Below, one piece after another: positions 29,557-39,838 of a stretch of 39,838 nt of DNA. The notes beneath the pieces are model-generated. The model ran no database searches, was not told where the DNA came from, and was given only the letters and a program-made list of their open reading frames with translations. Source of the stretch: Pilaira anomala (Eukaryota; Mucoromycota; Mucoromycetes; Mucorales; Mucoraceae); the NCBI GenBank assembly GCA_025716855.1, contig JAIXMQ010000058.1, positions 137,501-177,338 on the forward strand. The letters run 5' to 3'. Position 1 is the first letter of the stretch. Each line of letters opens with the position of its first letter. Made by a program: the position numbers and the translations under genes.

Positions 29557-30522
29557 TTAACGCGTTGCACCTTCCGTTGATAATAAGTTACCATAACCAA
29601 ACCCTTTTGGACCAAAAGCTTTTGAATGACAAGCACGACAGTAAAGATCAAAATCATGATCGACCAAGCTTGTAGAATCTAATCTTTTCCCACATTCACA
29701 ACATTTTAAACAAGCTTTATGGTACTTATTTCCTGCTCCCAAAACCAATTCAGCTGCATAAACGGCTTTTTTACATCCTGTACAGATATCGTTCTGTGCT
29801 TGAAAGTTAAATTTACGTGGAACATAACTGGTCTTATGACTCAAGTAACTCGTAGTCGTGTTGTTGTTATTGTTCACCTTGGGTTGCGTATTATTATTGT
29901 CATGATCGTCTTGCTGTTGTTGTGTTACTTGAGGTGGTTTTGGTGGAAGCGTGGGGGGACGTGCAGGGACTGGAGGAGGTTCCCGACGTGCAGGTAAATC
30001 AGGTTTATTGTTGTTGTTGTTGTTAGGAATCACTGGACTGGATGATGATGAAATCGTCGTAGGTGAATTCAAGTTGTTTTCTTGTAAGATTTCACTTGGC
30101 ATTTTACTCTCGGTACTTAAAAAGGCAGCTCCTCCAGCTAAAAAAAAAAAATATATATTTAAAAAAAAACACACGAAATCATGACGATACAATAACACTT
30201 TACCAAATCCATATCCTTTCGGTCCCCATCTACGAGTGTAACAGGTCCTGCAATAAGCCTGAATATAGAATGAATTAGATCAATTTTTTTACTTTCAACG
30301 CGCTAAAATATGATTATTATAATTTACTTCGTTTTCTTTTTCGGTTAAGTTAGTAGAATCCAATCGTTTGTTACACTCCTGTTTTAAAATGTGTTCAATT
30401 GGTTTATTTAAGATATTGTCATTATCATTTACTTACTTTACAGGTTAAACAGTTATTATGCCAAAATCCACCGGGGCCAAGGACCTAATAGTACTAACCT
30501 TTCAATACTCATTCCCTTCTCT

Positions 30523-30571
<49 letters not shown>

Positions 30572-30697
30572 TGTTCTGCCATGTAGACAGCTTAATAAAG
30601 TTAAAGCGTTAATATTATTTAAACACTTGCTTAAGTGAATGAACTTACATTTATTGCAACGTGGGCATTGAGGTGCTCCTCCAAATCTAGGTGGCAT
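29557..30697 (-). CDS. two-LIM-domain protein (CRP-like) with proline-rich linker
   Basis: Six exons in phase: 30649-30697, 30571-30590, 30437-30484, 30328-30378, 30204-30258 and 29557-30137, 267 aa. LIM1 has a perfect zinc pattern C11-x2-C14-x17-H32-x2-C35-x2-C38-x2-C41-x17-C59-x2-C62. LIM2 (about 193-253) repeats it: CTGC, 17 residues, H, then C..C..C and C..C. Each LIM is followed by GPKGFGYG-type Gly-rich tails, typical of cysteine-rich proteins of the actin/CRP group. The linker is disordered with Asn runs and ARREPPPVPARPPTLPPKPP, which looks like an SH3-binding stretch. The gene is probably cytoskeletal or nuclear-shuttling (family knowledge). Exon 2 is 20 nt, and the intron after it begins GT followed by 43 A. 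Confidence 0.9.
30526..30568. repeat. 43-nt homopolymer inside a LIM-gene intron
   Basis: A T-run on the + strand (A-run in the gene's sense), immediately after the GT of the donor of intron 2. It fills half of that 86-nt intron. Confidence 0.85.
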
Positions 30698-31184
30698 GAT
30701 GAAGTATAATAGAATAATAAAGAGAGAAAAAGAAAAAAAAAATAGTTCAAAATTGGCCTGAGTCTAAACACAACTGTTGAAAAATGAACACATTTTTTAG
30801 TTGGGTATCATGGTTTATTATTATTTTTCAGTAGAATGAGTAGTAGTAGTATGGAGCTTCTACATGTATGAGGAGCAGTATTTTACAAGTCCTTTTGTAA
30901 ATCTATAAACATAACTCTCTCTCTCTCTCTGAAAGATCTGTTTACTTTTTTTTTTTTTTTTTTTATTCATGCGCTCTTTTTTGTTTTGTGGTTATTCATG
31001 TTTAATCATATTATATTGTACACAACGGCTTTCTTTTTCTTTAATTCATGCTATAAATATCAAAGCAATGGCACTTACTTTTATTTTAAAAAGCTCAGTC
31101 TGTTGATAGTACTTAATAACAATTTATAGTCAAAAAGCATTATTATTGTTAATTTTTCGGGATTATTTTTACTTTTTTTATTTT
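30698..31184. other. intergenic between LIM gene promoter and FUSC-like gene 3' end
   Basis: 487 bp with a (CT)n run (30914-30929) and a T-run (30948-30963). No gene seen. Confidence 0.5.
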
Positions 31185-34100
31185 TTAAACACGTCTTTTT
31201 TGTAAAGAGTTATTTTCTAAGTCTAATCCAAAACATCGTGCCCATTGGTCATCCGGTACCAAGGACCCAAACAACTTCTTCATTTCCTGACTTAATTTAT
31301 CTAATTCAATAATGATACTTTCCATCATAACTACATAAGCATAATAGACCATGTAACATTCATCCTTGACCGTATCACCTCCATCCTCATTATTCTTTTT
31401 CAAGTCAGCAGTAATCTTTGGTAACAACTGAAGCTTCAACATCAATAATTCTCTCGTCTTTTCAGCCGGTGGTAAATAAGGCGGTAAAGGTGTCTTTAAC
31501 TGTAAAGCAGAAGCCAAAAGATAAAAATAAAGCAAAACATTGCCTGCCATCTCCATCAATTCATAACTTGCAGGTAACATCAAATCGCGTCTCACTTGTG
31601 TTGCCCAAACATCTTTCAGGATCACGATACGAATGGACAAAAACTTATCTAGGATACTTTGACATGAATTCAACATCGACTCGTAGGTCTTGACAGGGAA
31701 CGGACCTTTTAATCGTGGTTCATTCGGTGCGTAAGCTAAAAGGCTTTGTAATTCGACAAGGGCTATTTGAAGTTCAAGCTCGACATGTTGGAATTGAATC
31801 GATCGTATCTCGTTTCTCTTGGCTAAGGCTTCTAATTCTTCACGTGATGTGATGGTTCGATTCACAGGCGGTTCGTTCATGCTGCTTCTGGAACTTGAAA
31901 TCACTTGTTTCACCAAGTGACTATAATTGTTTTCTTTTGTTGGATGTGTTGGTGTAGGTGTAGTAGTGCAATCTTCAGAGTATTCAGATACAAGCTGTTT
32001 ATAGAGCCATGAAAGTCGAATGAGTAAATCAGATAATCCCTTTCGCATCTCCTTTCTGGCTTCAAATGGCCAGATATAAGCCGTGACAATCAATCCGATC
32101 AAGACACCCGCTGAGACAGTAGCACATCTCATGAAAGCCAATTCAACCACGTCAATTGAAACATCCTCATTGATATGGTTGAACATGAAAGGTACAATCA
32201 AATTATATGACAAGAGTGAGAACATACCGAACCTACCATGCTTATGGTTTAAAATCATCCAGAAACAAGGTACAGAAAATAACCAAGACATAAATAATAA
32301 TAAGGGACCTTGATGAGGTAAAAATAAATAAAAGAGAACTGCAATCACGGATCCTAACATGGTAGCAAATACTCGTAAAACAGCTACTTGGTTCGTAGCA
32401 CCTACTGTGGGTGACATGACGGCCATCACAGTAATTAATGTCCAATCCATTTTCCAGTCCAAGAAATAAGATCGTGTCGCGGGTATAAATGCCATCACTG
32501 TGATAGCAAGTGCAATCAAGGCGGATTTGGCTGCATATCGAACTGTATGTCTTCTGAACCATGAGAAAAATCCCCAAAGGCTTAATAAGAATTTACGAAC
32601 TCTTGTCTTTGGTTTAGGTGTATGAAGTGTGTTGAATGTATTGTTGTTGTTTGGTACAAATGAGTCAATTGAACTCTTTTTGGTAATTACGGGTGGAGTC
32701 GATTTTTTATTTGAAGTAGTAGTAGTAGTAGTAGTATCAAGTAGTTCCTCTTCTTCCTCGTTATCTTTTGAGTAATCTGGCTTTGAGTAAAGACAGCAAC
32801 AAAGACACCAAACTATATACAAAAAAAAAAAAATTATTTTTAATGATTCCATTGTTTTTGTCTATATATAAAACTTACATGGTGATATTAAATACATTTT
32901 GATCCAGTGCCATACACCGCCTTTGTTTCGTTCTTTTTCATCGTATTCATACACTGTTTGTACACATTCAACCAAGACCATTAATTCTTTAGCAAATTCT
33001 AATAAGCAAAATACAAAGAAATATACTAAAAATACGTCCTCGGCAGGAAATTGATTCATCAGATGAGACTGTAATTCAAGAGGATCGATCGTTTCTCTAT
33101 GGTGTGCTGATTTTTTCTTGATACTGTTCTTCATTTTACGACGATACATACGTGTTAATGCAAGCTGTTGAGATTCTTCAAAAAGTGACATGGCCATGGC
33201 TAAATTCTGTCTCAACAAGTTGAAAGAAGGTGTTTTCTCTGTTGTTGTACAAGTAAATCGACTTTGAAGATGAACGATTGTTTGTTTACATGTATAAGCA
33301 AGTGATTTCATAGGAGGTCTTACAGTTTTAATAAACTGTACAAGAGCACCTTCTTCTTCTTCTTCTTCTTTACTGGCTTGATGAAGATTTCTCTGTTCTT
33401 GTTCTACATGATAATAACCCCCTTTTGGCTGTTTTTGTGTTGTCTTTACATAATCATCTTCTTCCTCGTCTTCAACCGAAGTCTCATGAAGGGGTTGAGA
33501 ATGATAAAGTTCTCTTTTGAATTCAGATTCCATTTTTTTTCTTTGATCGTTTGGTTTAATATGGTAAACTTTCTTTCTTTTAATAATTTCAGACTTTTGG
33601 TCTGCTTCTTCTTCTGTTGCATTTTTAGAGATTGAGCCATAATTATCGTTCTTTTTGCGATCTGTGTTCTTTACTACTTCGAATTGTAAACCGCAACTAC
33701 TACGAAGACCACCTACATGTTGTGCAAGTCTTTGGAGACTTGAAACGATTGTGTCATACCCCTCGGCATGTTTCCATATATGTAAATTATAATATTCGCG
33801 TTTAGCATCCGCCAGAGATGATTGTAATGAGGTGAAACTTGTACGATGTGAATTAATTGCAGTCTGTAAGTGTTCGTTTGCTGTAAATTCAGGTAAATCT
33901 GAGTCCAATAAAAATGACTTTGTAAGTAACTTTAATAAGATTCGAATGGCCATGAGGGTATCATTAATATCTGATCTAATAATTTGATAATAAAAGGGTT
34001 AGAAAAAAAAAAAAAAAAGAGGAGTTTTTGTAAAGATAAAATGATTCACTTTTACTTTAATTTCTTTGTAGCGGTCATAGGCCAAACAAACCAACATACA

Positions 34101-35796
34101 AAAGCAGATATTGCAGTACCAATTGTGACAATAGCAAACATCTCTTCAATATACGTTCGATTCAAATCAGAAGGTACAACGGAGCCTTCTCTTACGAGGA
34201 CGGGAAAAATCACCATAAAAAATAAACCACATCCTAAAAATAGATGATTAAATTGTTATTTTTTTTTTTTTTTTTTTGCTCGTCATGATATAAACAATTG
34301 CCAATTTTTACCTGTTCCAATTGTAGCCTTATTATAGTGTGCCTTAATGAATGATAGTACAAAAGTGCTACCGGCTAACCAAAAACCAAGTGTGACACAA
34401 CAGGACGTTACATAATAACCTTCGGATCTCAAAAAAAGAGCAATGACCATACTTAATAAAGACAACAAGAGACCGCAAACAGTATATAGGAGACCGTACC
34501 CAGCTGCTTCTACCATACCTCCTACAGTTTTTGAAGGGTTAAAAAAGACGGTGACGGTTGCTATAACATGACTTGATAACCTTGCTGTACCCAACATTTG
34601 ATTTAATACTGGGACGAAAGTGAAAAGTGAACCTAATAGATATGCAAAACTACATTTTAAAACCATCTTTTGCTTGTAGGACAAACTGAATACATGACGT
34701 TTTAACCAAGAAAAGAGAGAAATGAAAATAGAAAGAATGCAATTTTTCTCTTTTGGACTTTGTTCGTGCTTCTTTTTCTTACGGGAACGATTTAAGTTAT
34801 CATCACTTGGTCCTTCGCTATCGTCTGGTTGAAGCTCTTGAATGATCGCTTCACGGTTAGTTGAAGCACGTGATAAAAGTGGTTTTCTTTCACTTTCCAT
34901 TAAATGATTATAAAATCTAAATAATGTCGTGAGTAATTTTATTATTATAAATTATTATTATTTCTCAACAAATAAAGAAAAACTTACTCGCTTGCTTGAA
35001 TTTGATTACTTTTCATATTTCGATTAAAATCATCGTCACCGTTCTGATAATAGGAATGATTATAATTTCCTCTATATTTCCTTTTACTGCCGTGTTCCAT
35101 AGGAGTCACTATCGGCATTGTGGATAACGAAACAGATCTTTTTTGTCTTGTACCATCATCTAGTACAACTTCATAATCTTCACTATAATAATCATGAAAG
35201 TAAGATCCAGCTGGAGATTTAGATAACATACCACTGTCCAAAGAACCATAATAGAAAAAATTACTAGCAATGCTATTGTTTGTATGACTATGTACAAGTG
35301 ACATGGGATGGATCATCATACTACTACTGTTTGTTGTTGGCTGTTCTAAAGGGTGATGATTAGGTTGCACTATATCACTGCTAGTTTCTGAAGAACTTCT
35401 TGATATTAAATTAGGTGGTTTTTGGTATTTGTAATAGCTATTTTGTGATGGGAAAATGTTTGTTATTTTTGAAGATGAAGGCTCTTCGTGGGTATTAAAT
35501 CGGTTAGACGCTAATGAATGTTTATAGTGGTTCTCTCTTCTAGTTGAATATGATCTATCTTGTTCTTCTTCGTCGTCGTCTTCTTCTTCTATCTCTCTGT
35601 TGTTATGATCGTCATCATAGTTTTCTATTGCCGTATGAAAAGTTTGGACGGAAAACGCACTAGTACATGATACTGAAGGAACAGGACGTATAAACGAATT
35701 TTTATTACTGAGTGAAGGCGAAAGTGTTGGCCTAGATACATTTTCATTTGATGTGGGAGCTTTAATTCCGCCTGGTGCTAAATATTGACTCACCAT
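31185..35796 (-). CDS. large FUSC/ArAE-type membrane protein (Brefeldin A sensitivity BRE4-like)
   Basis: Five exons in phase: 34988-35796, 34312-34916, 34056-34233, 32879-33975 and 31185-32812, 1438 aa. Residues 1-325 are disordered with acidic and Ser-rich parts. The first membrane block (about 330-530) includes MVLKCSFAYLLGSLFTFVPV, AAGYGLLYTVCGLLLSLLSM and ISAFVCWFVWPM. A long soluble, charged middle (about 535-860) follows. The second block (about 975-1150) reads AAKSALIALAITVMAFIPAT, WTLITVMAVMSPTVGATNQV, VFATMLGSVIAVLFYLFLPH and GVLIGLIVTAYIWPFEARKE, matching the FUSC/aromatic-acid-exporter-like fold seen twice per protein in fungal Bre4/DUF2421 relatives. The C-terminal 270 residues are helical and soluble. 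The substrate is unknown. Separate short ORFs here are single exons: 34283-34900 starts at an internal Met of exon 2, not a gene start. Confidence 0.88.
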
Positions 35797-37940
35797 TTTA
35801 TGTATATCGTGAGTTGATCAATTAGGAAAATGATTAAAAAAAAAAAAGGGAGAGAGAGAGAAAAGCAAAAAAAAAAAAAAAAAATTGGCGGTGTATGTTT
35901 ATTTATATTTGTATAATGGCGTATTCGTCGTCTCTGGTTACACTTCTCCTTTATTTTTTTCTCTTGCTTCAGATGTTACTATATAAAGAACTTGTAGCTT
36001 TATTATTACAGTTTCATAACAAAGAATTATGTAATTTACAAAGAGAACTTTGTCTATTTTGATTGAATTTCTAACCTTTTTATTTCAATAAAAATCTTAG
36101 TACGATTAAAAGTAAAAGGATGAGCTGATATATATATATATATATATCAATTTTCTTCAGACTATTGTGTTGACTGTTTGTGAAACTAGATACGAATATA
36201 ATTTTGAACAAGAGTGACGTTATTTGCCTCACGGTATACTGTATCACAAATCCATTTTCATTAAAACGAATAACAAAAATAAACTATCCCGTTACCTAAA
36301 TTAAGGTTAAACGTAATCAAAAATAACAAAAGATTAAATTATACAATAAAATAGGGAAATTTGTTAGAATGTGAATGCTTACTCAGGGGAAAAATTCAGG
36401 GCCAAAGTGTTTAAGGACTTTTTGCTATTGTGCGGCACATTTATGAAACCTAATTAAAGTTTTGTGCTCAAATTATTAAACCTGACGAGTGTAACAATAG
36501 AGTCTTTTTTTTTTTTTTTTTTCTGTTACATCATCATCTTTTCCTTTCTACGTTTTAATTTAAAGACGTGTTTCTATTACTTTCCACAACACTTGCAAAT
36601 AAAGGAACTCAACTCTTGGGTTTATCCTTTTTTAAAAGCGGTTAAAACGCGCTCTGTGTAGAAGGTTTTCTAATGCATTGAAGTCCTCTCATTTTCTGTG
36701 GCTTCTTGTGAATCTAAAAGAGAAGTAATAATTTATAGGCTTTATTAAGTCCGCAAAGTATAGCGTCACAGTTGCTATAATAAATGCATACAACGTTACA
36801 AAGTAACAAAATGAAGATACTAGATCTTCACATGTAGCCGAAACATGAATTTAATCTATATCAGAACTCTTAATATTATCACTTTGTGATGTAAATACGA
36901 TACTAAATTTCAGGAATGAAAAAGATAACTTTGTAATTTTTTAGGGATTATAAAAAAGGTTCAAGACTGCCCCTTAAAATAAGATAGGTGGCACCAATAT
37001 TTCTCAGAAACACATGAATATCTTCCCAAAGGCTAGTAATAAATATTTCCTTAATTCAGTTTACTAGTACTATTACTACCCCCTTTCAAATACCTTCATT
37101 GTTTGGCTTTCATTTGTGTTAAATTACATCTTTATTCAAAGTAATCTGTAAAAAAAGGTTTAGTAACAGTGATATATATGTTACTCTATTACTAAGAGCA
37201 AAAAATTTATTTATAGTTTTTATTTTCTCACTTTTTTTGGGAATTTATTGTGTTTTTCACTTTGTTTTAAATCAATAGTTGCCCATTTGTTTACTAAAGA
37301 CGATACTATTTTCTGGAAATTAGTTATTAAATAACTTATTTCAAAAAACAAAACATAAGTATCATCTAATACTTTTAGTTGATGTCTACATAATCTAGTA
37401 GCACTGTTTATCTTCACAACTCTTTTATCTCTTTACTATTTGCTTTATACTTACAAAAATTATATTTTATGGCTTGTTGGCTCTTATATATTGCCATTAA
37501 TAATAATAAAAAAAAGAATGATATAATAGATTATTCATTAATAAAATGCATTTGTATAGGTACTGCTGTGTAAGTATTCCTGAGCTATGCTATGCCAAAA
37601 TATACAGCAGAGCCGCTTGGAGTAGATACTGCTATATATAATAGATACAAGTATCTAGTTTAGAAAGCGTAGAATTCAAACGTACTGCATAAAAGTTCTG
37701 CAAAGTATGATTACTTATGTAATAGATACAAGTAACATAATCACTGTTGTCAAAGTAATTCTAATAAACTGAACTTATAATAATAAATAAAATATAGTAG
37801 GTAGTAAAAAGATGATCGTCTTTATCGATTCGTATTTTTGAAATTACTTTGTATCTGAATTAATGTGGTACACAGCTTATTTAATTATAGCTTTAACAAC
37901 ATGGTATTTCTGAACAGTTTGCTTCGTATCGTTCATGAAA
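35797..37940. other. AT-rich intergenic interval (2.1 kb)
   Basis: The first 150 bases hold A-runs and the probable FUSC-like promoter. Beyond that I see no coding-like frame or RNA gene, only small symmetric patches such as two 'aatagatacaagta' blocks at about 37640 and 37721. The small ORFs at 36464-36661 and 37220-37417 lack coding character. Confidence 0.5.
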
Positions 37941-37993
37941 AACCTTTTGCATTTCCCAACTCCGCCGAAAAGGAAAAAAATGCAAAAAGATAT

Positions 37994-38077
37994 TAGTATC
38001 TGTGGGGTTTGAACCCACGCCCTCTATCGAGGAGGGGATCTTAAGTCCACCGCCTTAGACCACTCGGCCAAGATACT
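37994..38077 (-). tRNA. tRNA-Leu (anticodon TAA)
   Basis: Class II tRNA, no intron: acceptor AGTATCT/AGATACT, D-stem GCC/GGC, anticodon loop CTTAAGA, long variable arm CCTC-GATA-GAGG, T arm GTGGG-TTCAAAC-CCCAC, discriminator A. One T.C mismatch is seen in the anticodon stem. The 3' flank has a T-run suited to Pol III termination. Confidence 0.95.
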
Positions 38078-38127
38078 ATTTGATGATTTGTCAACCTAAA
38101 ACATTAATAAGTAGCAATATTTTTACA

Positions 38128-38150
38128 GGTCACGTGATTATCACGTGACC
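38128..38150. promoter_or_regulatory. CACGTG palindrome upstream of left tRNA-Leu
   Basis: The sequence GGTCACGTGATTATCACGTG, completed by ACC, is a near-perfect 23-nt palindrome holding two E-box cores (CACGTG), 51 nt upstream of the left tRNA 5' end. Confidence 0.6.
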
Positions 38151-38291
38151 GTGGCGTTACTTTTAATATAAAATATAGTTAAATAAAGGTAGAAATTTTT
38201 TTTAACAACTTTGATGACAGTTACAGACCTAATAATTATAAGTTGCAGGTATTTTAGAAGAAGAGAAGATAAAAAATAGTTGTGTGTGTAA

Positions 38292-38528
38292 TTATTCACT
38301 TTCGAAAAACAATATAAATATCCCCCAACTTATCATAAATGAAGCAATTAAGTACGACGTAAAAACGACGATGAACAATAATGAATAATTAAAATTAATT
38401 AAATTTTTTCTCATTAAGCCACAATGTCCACATAAACAAAAAAATAAATCACCAAATCGACTATATATTGATAGCCAGGTCATGTAGAGAAGCGAGACCA
38501 AAACCAGAATGATGATCGATTTAAACAA
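38292..38528 (-). CDS. possible 78-aa two-helix membrane protein (doubtful)
   Basis: An ORF in the spacer between the divergent tRNA genes. It starts MFKSIIILVLVSLLYMTWLS, has a short Cys-rich loop (FFCLCGHCGLM) and a second hydrophobic helix (SLLFIVVFTSYLIASFMISW). AT-rich DNA often yields hydrophobic shadow ORFs, so this may be chance. The CxCxxC loop is the only feature arguing otherwise. Confidence 0.22.
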   Translation of the reverse strand: MFKSIIILVLVSLLYMTWLSIYSRFGDLFFCLCGHCGLMRKNLINFNYSLLFIVVFTSYLIASFMISWGIFILFFESE

Positions 38529-38583
38529 CTTTCATAACAATAAATATTTTTATGTACCAATCAGCCAATGAGCATCATTAAAG

Positions 38584-38600
38584 CACGTGACTATCACGTG
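38584..38600. promoter_or_regulatory. CACGTG palindrome upstream of right tRNA-Leu
   Basis: CACGTGACTATCACGTG, with two E-box cores 11 nt apart (start to start), 55 nt upstream of the right tRNA 5' end. It mirrors the left site. Confidence 0.6.
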
Positions 38601-38655
38601 ATTAAGTAAAATTTTACAATTATAATCTTAAAAATTGACACAACAATCATCAAAC

Positions 38656-38739
38656 AGTATCTTGGCCGAGTGGTCTAAGGCGGTGGACTTAAGATCCCCT
38701 CCTCGATAGAGGGCGTGGGTTCAAACCCCACAGATACTA
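38656..38739 (+). tRNA. tRNA-Leu (anticodon TAA)
   Basis: Identical to the copy at 37994-38077, opposite strand, so the two are divergent. Followed by a T-run and a short hairpin (TTTTGCATTT / AAATGCAAAA). Confidence 0.95.
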
Positions 38740-38743
38740 ATAT

Positions 38744-38790
38744 CTTTTTGCATTTTTTTCCTTTTCGGCGGAGTTGGGAAATGCAAAAGG
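38744..38790 (+). other. 3'-flank hairpin after tRNA-Leu
   Basis: TTTTGCATTT (from about 38746) pairs with AAATGCAAAA (38779-38788) around a loop containing CGGCGGAG. The same hairpin follows the other tRNA copy. Confidence 0.5.
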
Positions 38791-38851
38791 TTGTTAGGTT
38801 TTGATAGTCTAAGTAAGTTGGAAGATATACAATGTATAAAATATAGTTCGC

Positions 38852-39100
38852 GTGAACGCCAGTTCCTGTTGTATAAGCAGAACGACTTAAAATGTTATTA
38901 TTTATATAAGAAAAAAAGATTAAAAATTACAATGAACTATTAAGAAATTGAAGGGAATCGATTTTACAATTTTAAAATAAAAATATTATAAAAGGGATCA
39001 AATAGGTATTGATAAGATAAATCTTTTAAGATTATTGCGTAAAGTAAATTGATTGATTTTATTGTAAGCGTCATTTTTGGGTTTTTATATATATTTTTTA
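38852..39100 (-). repeat. decayed LTR-like relic A
   Basis: Begins CGTGAACGCCAGTTCCTG and ends near TTGATTTTATTGTAAGCG and a TTTTATATATA box. It is spaced and ordered like relic B and loosely like the intact LTR (GTGAGCACCA ... CTTTATTGAA ... GAGTATTTATAAA). Confidence 0.4.
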
Positions 39101-39197
39101 AAAGCAGAGAAAAAATTTAGAAAACAGAATTCGTACGTGTAACAGATGTTGTGGTAAAGGATAAAAAAAAAAAAGATAATAAGGCAAAAGTAAAAAA

Positions 39198-39440
39198 GTG
39201 AGCACCAGTTCCTGCTGACAAGCAAAGCAACCTAATAAAATAAAGTAAAACAGAGATGCAATTTATACAATGAATAGGTTAGCTAGTACGTATTCGAGCA
39301 AGAAAATTTAAATGCAAAGTAAAAGTAAAGAAACGATCAGTAAAAAGATCAAGTTAATATTAATTGTTTTAGTTTGAGACAAAAGGCAAATTGATTTTAT
39401 TGTATTAAAAAATTGGAGTATTTATATATTAATAATTTTC
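39198..39440 (-). repeat. decayed LTR-like relic B
   Basis: Begins GTGAGCACCAGTTCCTGCTG, sharing the 10-mer GTGAGCACCA with the intact LTR, and ends with ATTGATTTTATTGTATT then GGAGTATTTATATATT. Orientation is inferred from the intact element. Confidence 0.45.
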
Positions 39441-39838
39441 TTATGTTTTCTTCTTTTTAAATTGTTGGTTCTTTTTGTCGTATTTGCGTCATCTCTAATT
39501 TATAATATAAGTAGATCATCAGGGTTATATAAACTAAACATTATAATAAAAACCTGACCCATATATTCATATTAATATACATGTTTAACATTATATACTA
39601 TTATTATTATTATTAATATCTTGGACCAAAGGAAATATTCTACATATTCAATGCAACATACACAAATTGACGTAAAATAAGATCAATGGAAAAAACCAAG
39701 ATTAAGTAATAAAATAAAATTGAGAATAGAACAAAAGAGAATAAAATAAATACTCTATTATTATTAATAGAAGATAAGAGATAGTTACTGGTAATAGTCT
39801 CGACACAAACTTAGCTACTTTGAGTGCTGGGGTAAGAA
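39441..39838. other. AT-rich right edge, no gene seen
   Basis: Contains a TTATTATTATTATTATTA run near 39600 and no coding frame. Confidence 0.5.

Larger units (their letters stand above)
37941..38792. repeat. inverted repeat carrying two tRNA-Leu genes
   Basis: Arms 37941-38077 and 38656-38792 (137 nt each) are identical by eye in inverted orientation: tRNA plus about 53 nt of 3' flank. The spacer-side flanks are also related but diverged (TTTGATGATT next to each tRNA 5' end, then a CACGTG palindrome 50-70 nt away). Confidence 0.9.

Noticed and set aside
29968..30278. 77-aa and 71-aa + strand ORFs in the LIM gene region
   Set aside because: Antisense of exon 6 and the adjacent intron; the minus strand has perfect LIM zinc spacing.
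34283..34900. Separate 205-aa membrane protein starting MESERKPLLS
   Set aside because: A TTTAG acceptor at 34917 and a GTAAG donor at 34987 join it in phase to the upstream exon, and its downstream GTAAAA donor joins the next. It is exon 2 of the FUSC-like gene.
37941..38792. CRISPR-like or phage attachment interpretation of the repeated tRNA arms
   Set aside because: Only two inverted copies exist, each a full tRNA in a eukaryotic setting, with no integrase or spacer array.

Overview
The window looks like a chromosome segment from an early-diverging fungus, most likely Mucoromycota (Mucorales-like). It is strongly AT-rich. Introns are short (about 50-100 nt), AT-rich and GT-AG. Homopolymer and CT-microsatellite tracts are dense. 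The proteins are fungal in type (TVP18, Met22/Hal2, SCaMC/Sal1, Brefeldin-sensitivity/FUSC-like, LIM, CsbD, Old Yellow Enzyme), and one Hsp12A-like Hsp70 remnant belongs to a family I know to be expanded in Mucoromycota. The taxonomic call is inference from gene style, not a database match.

Layout. 1-1990 (-): 5' part of an RD/RE/SP-rich low-complexity protein running off the left edge. 2300-2999 (-): broken Hsp70/Hsp12A-like gene. 4048-4917 (+): Golgi TVP18 homologue with seven exons. 5353-6055 (+): unrecognised four-helix membrane protein. 6137-10851 (-): intact-looking but small LTR retrotransposon with near-identical LTRs, coding only Gag and an aspartic protease; the two frames are joined by a canonical -1 slippery heptamer and a predicted stem-loop, and there is no reverse transcriptase or integrase. 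11031-13000: nest of inverted and direct copies of a noncoding repeat. 13054-13432 (-): a second broken coding relic. 14276-15376 (+): intronless Old Yellow Enzyme. 15377-19023: gene-poor AT-rich gap.

19024-21002 (+): coiled-coil/ankyrin protein. 21348-24199 (+): CAMK-like kinase whose C-terminal KA1 domain is split by a low-complexity insert. 24477-24758 (-): 93-aa unknown. 25205-26476 (+): 3'(2'),5'-bisphosphate nucleotidase. 26828-28598 (+): EF-hand mitochondrial ATP-Mg/Pi-type carrier. 29023-29319 (-): CsbD-like stress protein. 29557-30697 (-): two-LIM protein. 31185-35796 (-): 1438-aa FUSC/BRE4-like membrane protein. 37941-38792: divergent pair of identical tRNA-Leu(UAA) genes in an inverted repeat. 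38852-39440: two decayed LTR-like relics.

The host genes are unrelated single-copy housekeeping or signalling genes in mixed orientations, with no cluster logic. The accessory interest lies in the Gag-Pro retroelement with its frameshift signal, the inverted-repeat nest beside it, the two pseudogenes and the tRNA inverted duplication. Exon boundaries were set by hand from GT/AG sites and phase continuity. All multi-exon models listed keep frame throughout.
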